A DNA stretch of 64,000 nucleotides from Gammaproteobacteria bacterium HGW-Gammaproteobacteria-13 (GCA_002840155.1 PGZH01000009.1:186001-250000); one strand, 5' to 3'. Positions 1-8,139 are shown, counted from the stretch's first letter. Notes: generated from the letters alone by a model not told the origin. Numbers and translations: made by a program.

Positions 1-1062
1 GCCCCAGCCGGCGGAAATGGTCCAGTGCGAGGCAATCCCCACACCCTCGCGTGGCACGTTGTTGGAGTCGGTGCCGCCGTTGTCGTACATGATCCCGCGT
101 GGTGTGGAATCGATGTTCTTCACCGCCAGCACGTGATAGCGCCATTCGCTGTCGAGGTTGACCACCGCGCGCCGCGCCAGCATGGCCGCGTGCATTTCTG
201 CATTGGACCAGGAGTTGCCGCTGGGCTCGGCGACATTGGTGTCGCTGAGGTGCACTGTGGTTTGCCAACCCACCGCATCCATCAGGCTGGTCCAGGTATG
301 GCCGATGCCGCTGTTGGTTGGTCGTTCGGAACCGCTGACGGTGTCGATCTCCACCGTGCAGCGGCGCAGGTAGGTGGATAGCCAGCCCATGGTCAAGCGT
401 CCGACCACCACATTGGCGGCATTTTTCACATCGCCTTCGGCATAGTCCGAGGGTGACGGAAAGCCTGCCGGCCCGGTCATCCGTACCATCTGCGCAGTCA
501 GCGTGCTCTCCAGCGCCCAGCTATTGGGCTCTGTGAAGCGATACAGCTGGAAGCCCAGACTGAAGCTGTTGCCCAGGTAGAAGTACTCCGGCAGCGTCGT
601 CACCCGCACGTAGTAGCGGTAGCGCGAGCGCGGCAGAATCGGGATGCCCGACGCCGGGTTGGGGCCCGCCAGCAGGATGGGTCTGGGCGTCAGGCTGACA
701 CTGGGTTTTAGAGTGTTTTGCAGCGGTATAGGCGAGGTGATGGGCAGCGGCAGGAAGATCACCGGCCGCTGATAAAGGTCGCCACTGGCCGTGCGGCCCT
801 CGCTGTGCGACTCGACCCGCAGCGTGCCGTCATACGACACCAGCGGTGCACCACTGGGCTTGTAGTTGAGCAGCCAGCAGCCGGCCCGCAAGCTGCGCAA
901 CTGCGGGAGGATGATTGGCCCGGGTTGCAGCTGCAGGTTGGGATTGATCGCCAGGTTGGCGTTGCTGATGTTGGCGTTACTAAGGCCGGGGCCATCTTCT
1001 GCGCTAGGCGGAAGCAGGTCGGGCATGGGCGGGATTTTCGAACTTTCAGGCAGATGCGACAT
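1..1062 (-). CDS. Uncharacterised protein, 3' end beyond window edge
   Basis: An open frame runs without a stop from an ATG at 1062 to the window edge, giving 354 codons. AGGAG lies about nine bases before the ATG. The protein starts MSHLPESSKIPP, has a Pro/Asn-rich N-terminal stretch (residues about 5-50, with ANISNANLAINPN), and no clear signal peptide. A beta-rich middle follows, and the visible C-terminal part has a motif-dense section (SNAEMHAAMLARRAV, then SEWRYHVLAVKNID, then GIMYDNGG). That last section looks like the run-up to the catalytic helix of a zincin-type metallopeptidase, but the metal-binding motif would lie outside the window, so this is only a guess. I do not recognise the family. 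The reading frame itself is well supported by length and ribosome binding site. Confidence 0.75.
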   Translation of the reverse strand, partial: MSHLPESSKIPPMPDLLPPSAEDGPGLSNANISNANLAINPNLQLQPGPIILPQLRSLRAGCWLLNYKPSGAPLVSYDGTLRVESHSEGRTASGDLYQRPVIFLPLPITSPIPLQNTLKPSVSLTPRPILLAGPNPASGIPILPRSRYRYYVRVTTLPEYFYLGNSFSLGFQLYRFTEPNSWALESTLTAQMVRMTGPAGFPSPSDYAEGDVKNAANVVVGRLTMGWLSTYLRRCTVEIDTVSGSERPTNSGIGHTWTSLMDAVGWQTTVHLSDTNVAEPSGNSWSNAEMHAAMLARRAVVNLDSEWRYHVLAVKNIDSTPRGIMYDNGGTDSNNVPREGVGIASHWTISAGWG

Positions 1063-1316
1063 TGCTGAACACTCCTATTCAACAAGGGGCGCACCCTGCC
1101 CGTAAAACTTCTCACTGCTCGAGCTACTGCACTGCTGTGGCACGTCACCCTTGGATTGATATCCATGTGGTTGATCTCATGCACACAGCGCGAAGCACAT
1201 GAGGAAAATCAGTATGGGACGGCGTTTTTCAATGTGATGTGCCGTCCATCCGGCAAGCTATGCGGTAAGACGAACGGATGCTGGCGTTTGGCTATGGCGC
1301 GTGCCTGGCGCTCCGC
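1063..1316. other. Gap without a recognisable gene
   Basis: This 254-bp stretch separates the left-edge gene from the 3' end of the MerR-family gene. It should contain the promoter of the left-edge gene. I see no convincing hexamers, no strong hairpin and no REP copy in it. Confidence 0.5.
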
Positions 1317-1742
1317 TTATTTGAGCGGCGGGTGAACCCTGGTTCTGGCAGTGGTGCGGGCGGCCAGGTTCATCAGTTGCTGGAACTTCGGGCACTCCAG
1401 GTGGTTTTCCGCTGGGCAGGACGCCGCGTGTCGCAGGCCGTCGCGGATGGCGCTGAGGCGTTTGATGCTGCGATCCAGCTCGTCGGCCTTGGCCTGCAGT
1501 TGCGCGCGGTCAATCGCTGGCTGCGCGTCGGCGACGAGCATGGTGGCGATTTCATCCAGAGAAAACCCTGCCTCACGGCCGAGCGCGATCAGCGCCAGGC
1601 GCTGGATCACCGATTCGCTGAACACCCGCTTGAGGCCGTTGCGGCCGATCGAGCGGATCAGGCCTTTCTCTTCGTAATAGCGCAGTGTCGACGCCGGTAG
1701 ACCGGACCAGCGCGAGACTTTGCCGATATCCATCTCTTTCAT
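1317..1742 (-). CDS. MerR-family transcriptional regulator
   Basis: The 141-residue protein starts MKEMDIGKVSRWSGLPAST, followed by LRYYEEKGLI, the standard MerR winged helix-turn-helix (residues about 4-70). A coiled dimerisation helix follows (about 80-120). The C-terminal part has two cysteines in CPAENHLEC. This is not the four-cysteine iron-sulfur site of SoxR, so the inducer is unknown; a metal or a redox signal is possible. ATG 1742 is preferred over a TTG four codons upstream because GAGGTCAAGG lies just before it. The gene is divergent from the membrane-protein gene at 1815, and the shared gap holds a typical MerR inverted repeat, so it probably controls that gene and itself. Confidence 0.85.
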   Translation of the reverse strand: MKEMDIGKVSRWSGLPASTLRYYEEKGLIRSIGRNGLKRVFSESVIQRLALIALGREAGFSLDEIATMLVADAQPAIDRAQLQAKADELDRSIKRLSAIRDGLRHAASCPAENHLECPKFQQLMNLAARTTARTRVHPPLK

Positions 1743-1744
1743 CC

Positions 1745-1781
1745 TTGACCTCAAGTTGACTTGAACTGGCAGGCTTATGAA
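1745..1781 (+). promoter_or_regulatory. Likely MerR-type operator/promoter between divergent genes
   Basis: TTGACC at 1745-1750 is followed by the perfect inverted repeat TCAAGT-TG-ACTTGA at 1751-1764, close to the published SoxR box pattern (CCTCAAGTTAACTTGAGG). A weak -10-like TATGAA lies at 1776-1781. MerR proteins bind such repeats inside long-spacer promoters. The repeat is seen directly; its use by the adjacent regulator is inference. Confidence 0.6.
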
Positions 1782-1814
1782 AACAGCCTTTCAGACAAAG
1801 CAAAAGAGGTGGAT

Positions 1815-2324
1815 ATGAACAGTCAATTGATCCTGCACGTGCTGTTGGTGGGCCTGGGCGCAACGCTGCTGATGGATGCCTGGGCGCTGGCGCGGCGGCG
1901 CTTGTTCGGCATTGCCTCGTTGGACTACGCCCTGGTCGGCCGCTGGCTGGGGCATATGCGCCATGGCCGCTTCCAGCATGCGGCTATCGGTAAGGCGCAA
2001 GCCGTAGGTGGCGAGCGGTTGCTGGGCTGGTGCAGCCATTACCTGATCGGCGTGGCCTTCGTCGGCCTGTTTGTCGCGCTAGTAGGGCCGCAGTGGCTGT
2101 GCCAGCCAACGCTGCTACCGGCGCTGTTGCTCGGCGTTGTCAGCGTGGCAGCGCCGTTGCTGCTGATGCAGCCGGGGTTCGGCATGGGCTTGGCGGCCTC
2201 GCGGATGGTCAATCCTTGGCAGATCAGACTGCGCGCGCTGGTCACCCATCTGGTGTTCGGCGTTGGCGTGTACTTGGCCGGCTGGCTGGGGGCGCAGCTG
2301 TTTGCCTTGCCCCTTTGCCACTAA
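1815..2324 (+). CDS. DUF2938-type integral membrane protein
   Basis: The 169-residue protein is almost entirely hydrophobic, with about four membrane segments (near residues 5-25, 70-92, 98-120 and 138-160). The N-terminal pattern LLVGLGATLLMDAWALARRR and the LGWCSHYLIG segment match the DUF2938 family as I know it; no biochemical role is established for that family. AGAGGTGG precedes ATG 1815 at good spacing. It is divergent from the MerR-type regulator and shares its operator region, so it is probably the regulator's main target. A transport or stress role would fit but is not shown. Confidence 0.75.
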   Translation: MNSQLILHVLLVGLGATLLMDAWALARRRLFGIASLDYALVGRWLGHMRHGRFQHAAIGKAQAVGGERLLGWCSHYLIGVAFVGLFVALVGPQWLCQPTLLPALLLGVVSVAAPLLLMQPGFGMGLAASRMVNPWQIRLRALVTHLVFGVGVYLAGWLGAQLFALPLCH

Positions 2325-2334
2325 GGTCGGTTGC

Positions 2335-2916
2335 TTAGCCCAGCACCTGCGCCAAATGCTGCTCGTAGCGCGCGATATCGGCCTCGATGGCGGGGCGCTT
2401 CATCACGTCGACGCAGAGGAAGGTCGGCAGGGCGCTCATGCCGAGAAACTGGTTGGCCTTGTGGAAGGGCAGATAGACGGCGTCCACGCCCTGGCCTTCG
2501 AAGAAGTCTGTCGGGTCGTCGAAGGCTTGCTGCGGGGCGTTCCAGGTCAGTGACAGCATGTATTGCTTGCCCTGAATCAGGCCGCCGCTGCCGTATTTTT
2601 GCGAGGCGTCCGAGCGGGTGCGGCCGTCGCTGGCGTAGAGGCTGCCGTGGCCTTCGGTAAACACCTCATCGATGTACTTTTTCACCGTCCAGGGCGCGCC
2701 CATCCACCAGCCCGGCATCTGATAGATGATCACGTCGGCCCAGAGGAATTTCTGCACTTCCTCGGCGACGTCGTAGCCGCTGTCGATATGGCTGTGTTTG
2801 AGGTCAAAACCGGCGCGGTCGAGAAAGGCCAGCGCGGTGTCGTGCAGGGTGGCGTTGTAGCGGCCATCGGAGTGGGCGAACTGTTTACCGCCGTTGAGCA
2901 GCAGGATCTTCTTCAT
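2335..2916 (-). CDS. mdaB: NAD(P)H:quinone oxidoreductase, MdaB type
   Basis: The 193-residue protein is a flavodoxin-fold FAD-dependent quinone reductase, which reduces quinones by two electrons and protects against oxidative stress in the cytoplasm. It opens MKKILLLNGGKQFAHSDGR, the dinucleotide/flavin-binding start of the MdaB/NQO1 family. The block YQMPGWWMGAPWTVKKYIDE (about residues 66-85) is the conserved FAD/active-site signature, and length matches E. coli MdaB. ATG 2916 is chosen because homology starts there; 23 further codons upstream show no family match. It converges on the membrane-protein gene with only 10 bp between stops. Confidence 0.9.
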   Translation of the reverse strand: MKKILLLNGGKQFAHSDGRYNATLHDTALAFLDRAGFDLKHSHIDSGYDVAEEVQKFLWADVIIYQMPGWWMGAPWTVKKYIDEVFTEGHGSLYASDGRTRSDASQKYGSGGLIQGKQYMLSLTWNAPQQAFDDPTDFFEGQGVDAVYLPFHKANQFLGMSALPTFLCVDVMKRPAIEADIARYEQHLAQVLG

Positions 2917-3069
2917 GGCATGGGCCTCGGTAAATTGATGGCGGCATGCTAGGGCGCGCAGGCGGGTAGAAACAGCCGCTGGCACGCAAATGACATGTGA
3001 CTAAAAGGCATGAATACGCTGGTTTTGGCTGTTGTAGGGTAAATAAACCCACCCTGCCAGGAGCCCAAG

Positions 3070-3375
3070 ATGGCTGATCAATACGGATTTATCCTGCACG
3101 CCCACACCCGGCCGGAAAAGGCCGCCGAGTTTGCGGCGCTGTTCCGCGCCTATGTCGAGCCCAGCCGCGCCGAGGCGGGCTGCATCGCCTACCACATGCT
3201 GCGCGATAGCCACGATCCGACGCTGTTTATCTTCTATGAGGTCTGGCAGTCGCAGGAGCATCTGGCCATCCACAGTGCCTTGCCGCATATGCGCGAGTTT
3301 TATGCGCGGCGCATGGACTACCTGCGCCGTGATTTCGAGATTCGCCAGATCGAGATGCTTAGCCCGGCGGGCTGA
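3070..3375 (+). CDS. Antibiotic biosynthesis monooxygenase-domain protein (putative quinol monooxygenase)
   Basis: A 101-residue single-domain protein of the ABM ferredoxin-like fold. It has the family hallmarks: HAHTRPEKAAEF near the start, the PSRAEAGCIAYHMLRDSHDP block (about 32-51), and FIFYEVWQSQEHLAIHSA (about 53-70). Members such as YgiN act on quinols or degrade small aromatic or haem-like substrates without a cofactor. The substrate here cannot be told. It stands alone, divergent from mdaB; a YgiN-like role in a quinone redox cycle would fit that neighbour and is inferred. A second protein of the same fold, carrying a lipoprotein signal, lies at 7728. Confidence 0.85.
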   Translation: MADQYGFILHAHTRPEKAAEFAALFRAYVEPSRAEAGCIAYHMLRDSHDPTLFIFYEVWQSQEHLAIHSALPHMREFYARRMDYLRRDFEIRQIEMLSPAG

Positions 3376-3424
3376 GGGTGGCGAACAGGCCGGTGTTATA
3401 CGGCCTGTTGATCCCGCAGGCGAC

Positions 3425-3901
3425 TTATTGCTGCGGCGCAGGGCTGGCGTTGGCCGCTGCGGACCAGATGCGGTAACGCACCTGCACATCGGCCGGGGCG
3501 TAGATCACCAGCGGCAGTTTGCTGTTGTAACGCACCAGCAGCGGCTCGCCACCCACCGGGACAAACGCCTGCTTGCGGCTGTTGTCGGGGCAGGCCATCA
3601 GGGTGCTCATTGCCGGGCCGACCTGGCCCAGCTCGTAGTAGTTGTAGCCCCAGCCTTCGACGGTTTTCTCCTGCCACTGGCCGCCCAAACGCTGGGTGTT
3701 GCAGTCCACTTCCAGGGTTTTGCCGGCGATCAGCTCGACCTTGTGTTCGGCCTCATCGGCTTGTGCCGGTAGCTCGATCACATGGCGGTTATAGCCGCTG
3801 CTGGCCGCCGGGTAAGGCTTGAGCGCCTCGGGCGTGGCGGCGCAAGCGGCCAGGGGCAGGGCGCAGGCGAGAACGAGCAGGGGCAGTTTTGGCGAGGTCA
3901 T
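3425..3901 (-). CDS. eco: Ecotin, periplasmic serine protease inhibitor
   Basis: Ecotin is a dimeric inhibitor of trypsin-fold proteases and protects the envelope from host or prey proteases. The 158-residue protein has a signal sequence (MTSPKLPLLVLACALPLAACA), the conserved KPYPAASSGYNRHVIELP entry, GGQWQEKTVEGWGYNYY, and the reactive loop STLMACPDN, in which the Met before Ala corresponds to the P1 Met of E. coli ecotin (STMMACP). The ending VQVRYRIWSA is also typical. ATG 3901 is preferred over one six codons upstream because AAGGA precedes it. The signal ends in LAAC, a plausible lipobox, so this ecotin may be lipid-anchored rather than soluble. Confidence 0.92.
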   Translation of the reverse strand: MTSPKLPLLVLACALPLAACAATPEALKPYPAASSGYNRHVIELPAQADEAEHKVELIAGKTLEVDCNTQRLGGQWQEKTVEGWGYNYYELGQVGPAMSTLMACPDNSRKQAFVPVGGEPLLVRYNSKLPLVIYAPADVQVRYRIWSAAANASPAPQQ

Positions 3902-3955
3902 AAAAAGTCCTTGGTGCATGGGCCTTGTGGGCCGTCCGTTGATAGATGTAGCTGG

Positions 3956-5305
3956 TTACTTGATGGGCTTTTCGACCACCACATAACGCTTGCCGCCACT
4001 GCGTTTGGCCACGTACATGGCTTCATCTGCGTGGCGCACCAGTTGCAGTTCACTCTGGCCGTGCTCGGGGTGCACCGCGATGCCCAGGCTTGGCGCACTG
4101 ATCAGGCTGTGGCCTTCCAGCAGGTAGGGCGCGCTGAGGGCGGCAATAATCTTCTCGGCCACCAGGGTGGCATCTTCCTGGCGGCCGATGTTGTCGACGA
4201 TCACCGCGAATTCGTCGCCGCCCAAACGGCCCACCGTATCGGACTCACGCACGCACTGGCGCAGGCGCCGCGCGACTTCCTGCAGCAGCAGGTCGCCGGC
4301 GCTGTGGCCGAAGCTGTCATTGATCTGTTTGAAGTTATCCATATCGAGATACAGCACCGCCAGGCGCAGGCTGTCGCGTTTGGCCCGCTGCAATGCACTG
4401 CGTAAGCGATCGAGAAACAGCGTGCGGTTCGACAGCTCGGTTAGTTGGTCGTATTGGGCGAGAAACTCCAGGCGCGACTGCGTGCGCTTGCGCTCTATCG
4501 CCGCTGCCACCTGGCTCGACACGAACTGCAGCAGCTCCTGGTCCTGCTCGTTGTACCGCACGCTGGCGCTGTGGTTCTGCAGCGTCAGGGCGCCGATGGT
4601 CTGGGTGCCGGAAATCAGCGGTACGCCCAGCCAGTCGAGGGCATGCGTTGCTGTTGCACCATGCTGGGCAAGCCACTGCGGGGCTGTATCAGGGGTTAAC
4701 AGCAGGGCAGTGCCTGAGCGAATTACTTCGGCGCAGAACGCGTTGGTGACGGCCGGTGCGCCACATGGATCGACCTGATAGGCAAGGCTGAGCTGGTCAC
4801 TCGCTGCGTCGTGTAGCGCTACGTAGAAATGCTTGGCCGGCAGTAACTGCGCGATCACCTCATGCACGCGGCCGTAGAGCATGTGCAAGTCGCCCACCGC
4901 GTGGGCCGCTTCTGATACCGCATACAGCGCCGCCTGCACTGCCTCGGCCCGCTTGCGCCGGGTGATATCGCGCGCCACACCGACCCGCACCTGCTCGGCC
5001 TCAAGCCATTGGGCCGACCACATGATATGCACGATATGGCCGTCTTTATGGATATAGCGGTTCTCGTGGTCATGCGAGGGCTGGCCCGAGTTGATGCGCT
5101 TGACCAGCGCCCGGCTGGCGGCGCGGTCGTCCGGGTGCATCAGTTCAAAGGCGGTGCGGCCAATCATTTCGTCGGGCCGATAACCGAAAACCCGTTCGCT
5201 GGCCGCGCTGACGGAGAGAAAGCGGCCGTCTTTATCCACTACGCAGACAACGTCCAGTAGCAGATCCAGTAGTTTGTCGTGGGGCAGGTGCGGGTTTGAC
5301 GTCAT
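3956..5305 (-). CDS. Diguanylate cyclase with PAS, GAF and GGDEF domains
   Basis: A 449-residue cytoplasmic signalling protein with no membrane segments. An N-terminal PAS domain (about 10-120) ends in the usual VGVARDITRRKRAE linker. A GAF domain (about 130-270, with GVPLISGTQTIGALTLQN) is followed by a GGDEF domain (about 285-445). The active-site loop reads GRLGGDEFAVI and the upstream LYLDMDNFKQINDSFGH is intact, so cyclic-di-GMP synthesis from two GTP is expected. An RESD five residues before GGDEF fits the product-inhibition I-site RxxD. There is no EAL domain. The signal sensed by PAS or GAF is unknown. It lies downstream of no obvious operon partner. Confidence 0.92.
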   Translation of the reverse strand: MTSNPHLPHDKLLDLLLDVVCVVDKDGRFLSVSAASERVFGYRPDEMIGRTAFELMHPDDRAASRALVKRINSGQPSHDHENRYIHKDGHIVHIMWSAQWLEAEQVRVGVARDITRRKRAEAVQAALYAVSEAAHAVGDLHMLYGRVHEVIAQLLPAKHFYVALHDAASDQLSLAYQVDPCGAPAVTNAFCAEVIRSGTALLLTPDTAPQWLAQHGATATHALDWLGVPLISGTQTIGALTLQNHSASVRYNEQDQELLQFVSSQVAAAIERKRTQSRLEFLAQYDQLTELSNRTLFLDRLRSALQRAKRDSLRLAVLYLDMDNFKQINDSFGHSAGDLLLQEVARRLRQCVRESDTVGRLGGDEFAVIVDNIGRQEDATLVAEKIIAALSAPYLLEGHSLISAPSLGIAVHPEHGQSELQLVRHADEAMYVAKRSGGKRYVVVEKPIK

Positions 5306-5399
5306 GGCCGTGAATATACTGCCTCGTCTGCGCGGTTCGCTAGCGCTATGCTTGCCCCGGATGCGTGAGTCGGTCTAAGGCCGCAATCAGTCATGGCGG

Positions 5400-5825
5400 T
5401 TAATCGGCATTGAGCGGGCGAGTGGGTTGAACCGCCGGCCAGAGCAGCGGCAGCACATGCTCGCGCAGTAGCGGTGCCAGGGTTGCTGGCGGTACGTCAC
5501 CGGGGGCGAGCCAGCGCAGTTCTTCCAACTCGGCGGCGGCGCTGACATTGTGCGGCAGACGCGCCTGAAACACGCTGGCGTCGATCCAGGTATCGGCCTC
5601 GTTGGCTGCTGCTGCGCGGAACTGGCCGAGCGGCTGCAGGGCGTTAGCCGGTAGGCTGAGGTTGAGTTCTTCTGCCAGTTCGCGGGTCAGCGCGCTGATG
5701 GCGTCTTCACCGGGCTCGGCCTTGCCGCCGGGCAGCATAAAGGCCTGGGTATCGCGTTTGCGCACCAGCAACAGGCGGCCGGCATCGTCAAGCAGGCAGG
5801 CGGCGGAAATGGTCAGAATGGTCAT
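5400..5825 (-). CDS. Nudix hydrolase
   Basis: A 141-residue hydrolase of nucleoside-diphosphate-linked compounds. The Nudix box (GX5EX7REUXEEXGU) is present as GGKAEPGE at about residues 33-40, then RELAEEL at about 48-54. The start MTILTISAACLLDDAGRLLLVRKRD is typical of MutT-like housekeeping members. ATG 5825 is chosen because homology begins there; a GTG eight codons upstream is possible, and neither has a strong ribosome binding site. Substrate cannot be predicted. Confidence 0.88.
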   Translation of the reverse strand: MTILTISAACLLDDAGRLLLVRKRDTQAFMLPGGKAEPGEDAISALTRELAEELNLSLPANALQPLGQFRAAAANEADTWIDASVFQARLPHNVSAAAELEELRWLAPGDVPPATLAPLLREHVLPLLWPAVQPTRPLNAD

Positions 5826-5887
5826 CGGCGTTTCGCTTGTGTGGCGCACTTAGCGCGGGTTTGTGTGGCAGCGCAGGCGTGCTGCGC

Positions 5888-6574
5888 TCAATGCACGATC
5901 AGCCGCTCACGCACCAGCGCCTGTGCCTGCTGGGCCATCTGGTCGAGGAGGCGGTCGCGCTGTTTCTCTGCATCACTCATGGCTCGCTTACCGTGCTGCT
6001 TCACCAGGTAGGCGTGGATCTGCCGGACTTCCGTGGATTGGAAGATTGGCGCCAGGTCCTGCACCGCCAGCATGCCGTCCGCGCTGTAGTTGCGGGTGCT
6101 CATCAGCACTTGCGGCCCGCGCGCTGCCAGCACTTGAAAGCCCATGGCCTCGAAGATCGCGACCTTGCCGGCCACGCAGGCCAGTTCGGCATGCGGGTGG
6201 CGGCTGGTCATCTGTTGCAGCATGGCGCGGGCAATGCCGTGGCGACGCTGGCTGGCCTGCACGGCCATATAAGCCAGGGTGCAGGACTCGGGGGCATCCT
6301 TGGCCGGCAGGTACAGGGCAAAGCCCAGCACCTGGGACGGGTCCTGATCGCTCAGGGCGAGGATCAACCGCGCGCTGCTGTCGATGGCCGTGTCCATGGC
6401 CTGCAGATACAGGTGCATCTCGTAGCCAATCACGTACTGGTACAGCTGATACAGCGGGTTGCTCGGCGTCAGCGACACCGGGCTGATGTCGCTGAGGTAG
6501 TCCACCACCATCTGCAGAATCTGGCTTTTCAGCGATTCGGGTGGCGGGCTATCCAGGTGTACAAGGGTGAACAT
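5888..6574 (-). CDS. GNAT-family N-acetyltransferase
   Basis: The 228-residue protein has a GNAT core: LGFALYLPAK strand, then YMAVQASQRRHGIARAMLQQM (about 103-123), which carries the acetyl-CoA pyrophosphate-binding pattern Q/RxxGxA, then AIFEAMGFQVL, the usual final motif. The N-terminal 60 and C-terminal 60 residues are extra and helical. The C-terminal part (KQHGKRAMSDAEKQRDRLLDQM) looks coiled. I cannot name the substrate. It stands alone, with its 5' end facing the methyltransferase gene. Confidence 0.8.
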   Translation of the reverse strand: MFTLVHLDSPPPESLKSQILQMVVDYLSDISPVSLTPSNPLYQLYQYVIGYEMHLYLQAMDTAIDSSARLILALSDQDPSQVLGFALYLPAKDAPESCTLAYMAVQASQRRHGIARAMLQQMTSRHPHAELACVAGKVAIFEAMGFQVLAARGPQVLMSTRNYSADGMLAVQDLAPIFQSTEVRQIHAYLVKQHGKRAMSDAEKQRDRLLDQMAQQAQALVRERLIVH

Positions 6575-6761
6575 CGTCAGTCTGGCTCCGGGGCGTGCGC
6601 GTTGGTGCGGTCGGCGAGGGCGGTATTGTAGCGCCCTCGGCTGGGCGCGCAGGCATCGGCGTGCGGGTTGTTGCGTGCGGCGTGCGGACGCTGAACGGCG
6701 CAGACCTGGCTTGGGCTATGATGCGCGCCCGCGCAAGCCGCCCGCCCATCATCAGGTCACC

Positions 6762-7505
6762 ATGTCCGTTAATGCCCTCTACACCGACCTGTCTGATTAT
6801 TACGACCTGATGTGCGCGGATATCGACTACCAGGCGCAAAGCCACTGCATCCACCGGCTGCAGCAGCTGTTCGGCAACGCCGGCAGTCGCCACCTCGACC
6901 TGGCCTGCGGGACGGGGCCGCATGTGCGCCACTTTATCGATGCCGGCTATATCAGCAGCGGCCTCGACATTAACCAGCCGATGCTGGACAAGGCCGCCAT
7001 ACGCTGCCCGCAAGCGCACTTTGCCTTGCAGGACATGTGCGGTTTTACCGTGAGCGAGCCGCAGGACCTGATCACCTGCTTTCTCTATTCCATCCATTAC
7101 AGCGGCGCCATCGAGCGGCTGAAAGCCTGTATCGCCAGCGCCCATGCCGCGCTCGCAGTCGATGGGCTGTTCTGCTTCAACGTGGTCGACAAAGGCAAAA
7201 TCGATAACAGCCTGTTTGCCGCACACAGCGCCCACTACGCGGACGACCACTTCACCTTCAGCTCCGGCTGGCATTACGCCGGCGAGGGCGAGACGCAGGT
7301 GCTGCGGCTGCAGATTGAAAAGACCACGGCCGAGCACACCCTGGTGTGGCACGACGAACACCCGATGGTGGCCGTGGGCTTTGTTGAGCTACAGGCGCTG
7401 TTGCAGCCGTACTTTGCGGTGCATGTGTTTGAGCATGACTACCAGAAACTTATCCCGTGGGATGGTTTTTCCGGGAATGCGTTGTTTGCCTGCGTAAAGC
7501 GCTAG
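6762..7505 (+). CDS. Class I SAM-dependent methyltransferase
   Basis: The 247-residue protein begins MSVNALYTDLSDYYDLMCAD, a start typical of small-molecule methyltransferases. Motif I of the Rossmann fold is HLDLACGTGPHVRHF (about residues 45-59), followed by SGLDINQPMLDKA (the acidic ribose-binding loop) and the conserved CFLYSIHY strand. ATG 6762 matches the family start; the frame stays open upstream but that part has no family match. No substrate can be assigned. It is divergent from the GNAT gene with a gap of about 190 bp. Confidence 0.85.
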   Translation: MSVNALYTDLSDYYDLMCADIDYQAQSHCIHRLQQLFGNAGSRHLDLACGTGPHVRHFIDAGYISSGLDINQPMLDKAAIRCPQAHFALQDMCGFTVSEPQDLITCFLYSIHYSGAIERLKACIASAHAALAVDGLFCFNVVDKGKIDNSLFAAHSAHYADDHFTFSSGWHYAGEGETQVLRLQIEKTTAEHTLVWHDEHPMVAVGFVELQALLQPYFAVHVFEHDYQKLIPWDGFSGNALFACVKR

Positions 7506-7510
7506 CCACC

Positions 7511-7566
7511 TAGGGTGGATGACGCGTTGTTTATCCACCGTTACTGCGGTTGTCCGGGCTGCTGGC
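7511..7566. repeat. REP-like element, TAGGGTGGATGACG family, copy 1
   Basis: TAGGGTGGATGACG, a loop, then ATCCACCGTTACTGCGGTTGTCCGGGCTGC. The GGTGGAT/ATCCACC stem and the tail TTGTCCGGGCT recur at 8140, 8669, 9343, 9728 and, less completely, 54451. Located just after the methyltransferase stop. Confidence 0.8.
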
Positions 7567-7727
7567 TGTTCTTCATTCAAGGGCGCTGATTGATGGCTTA
7601 AAACAGGGTAATGGTGATGTTTGGCGCTTCATTTTCAAGCTGTGGAAGAAAGTGTTAGCGCATTTTGTCGGTGTTTCTCCGTGGTGGGATCGACCAGGAT
7701 GATCCCAGTCCACAGCGAGTGATAACG

Positions 7728-8126
7728 ATGAAACCTCCGATCAAACACTTAGGCTATTGGTTGTGTGCGCTGATGTTCACTGCCGTCGCCGGATGTGCAA
7801 GCCAACCCCCTGAAAGAGCCAACACCATGACCAAACCACTGGTATCCCTTGCTGTACTCAAAGCCAAACCCGGTAAAGAAGAGGCGCTTAAAGCCGGTTT
7901 GCTGACCCTGATAGAACCGACGCGGGCCGAGCCGGGCAACCTTGATTACGTGTTGTTTGAACGAAGGGATGAGCCCGGCACGTTCTATATGCGTGAAGCG
8001 TTCAAGGACCAGGCGGCGCTGGATGCGCATTTTGCGACGCCGTATTTTCAGCGGTTTGCCGCCACGGCTGATGATTTGCTCAGTGAGCCATTGCAGCTCA
8101 TTTTCTTGGAGCAGGTTTCGGACTGA
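7728..8126 (+). CDS. Lipoprotein with antibiotic biosynthesis monooxygenase domain
   Basis: The 132-residue protein has a lipoprotein signal (MKPPIKHLGYWLCALMFTAV followed by AGC, so Cys at about 25 would be the lipidated residue). An ABM-fold domain follows: LVSLAVLKAKPGKEEAL, the PTRAEPGNLDYVLFERRDEPG block and FYMREAFKDQAALDAH. The domain is the same kind as in the cytoplasmic protein at 3070, but here it should be exported and membrane-anchored. An internal ATG right after the signal (MTKPLVSLAVL, 7827) could make a cytoplasmic form. ATG 7728 has only a weak upstream purine stretch. Function unknown; a role with periplasmic quinones or peroxides would be a guess. Confidence 0.8.
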   Translation: MKPPIKHLGYWLCALMFTAVAGCASQPPERANTMTKPLVSLAVLKAKPGKEEALKAGLLTLIEPTRAEPGNLDYVLFERRDEPGTFYMREAFKDQAALDAHFATPYFQRFAATADDLLSEPLQLIFLEQVSD

Positions 8127-8139
8127 TCCCGATAGCGCG

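Noticed and set aside
1278-1700. 140-codon plus-strand frame over the MerR gene
   Set aside because: The opposite strand encodes a clear MerR helix-turn-helix; this frame is its shadow.
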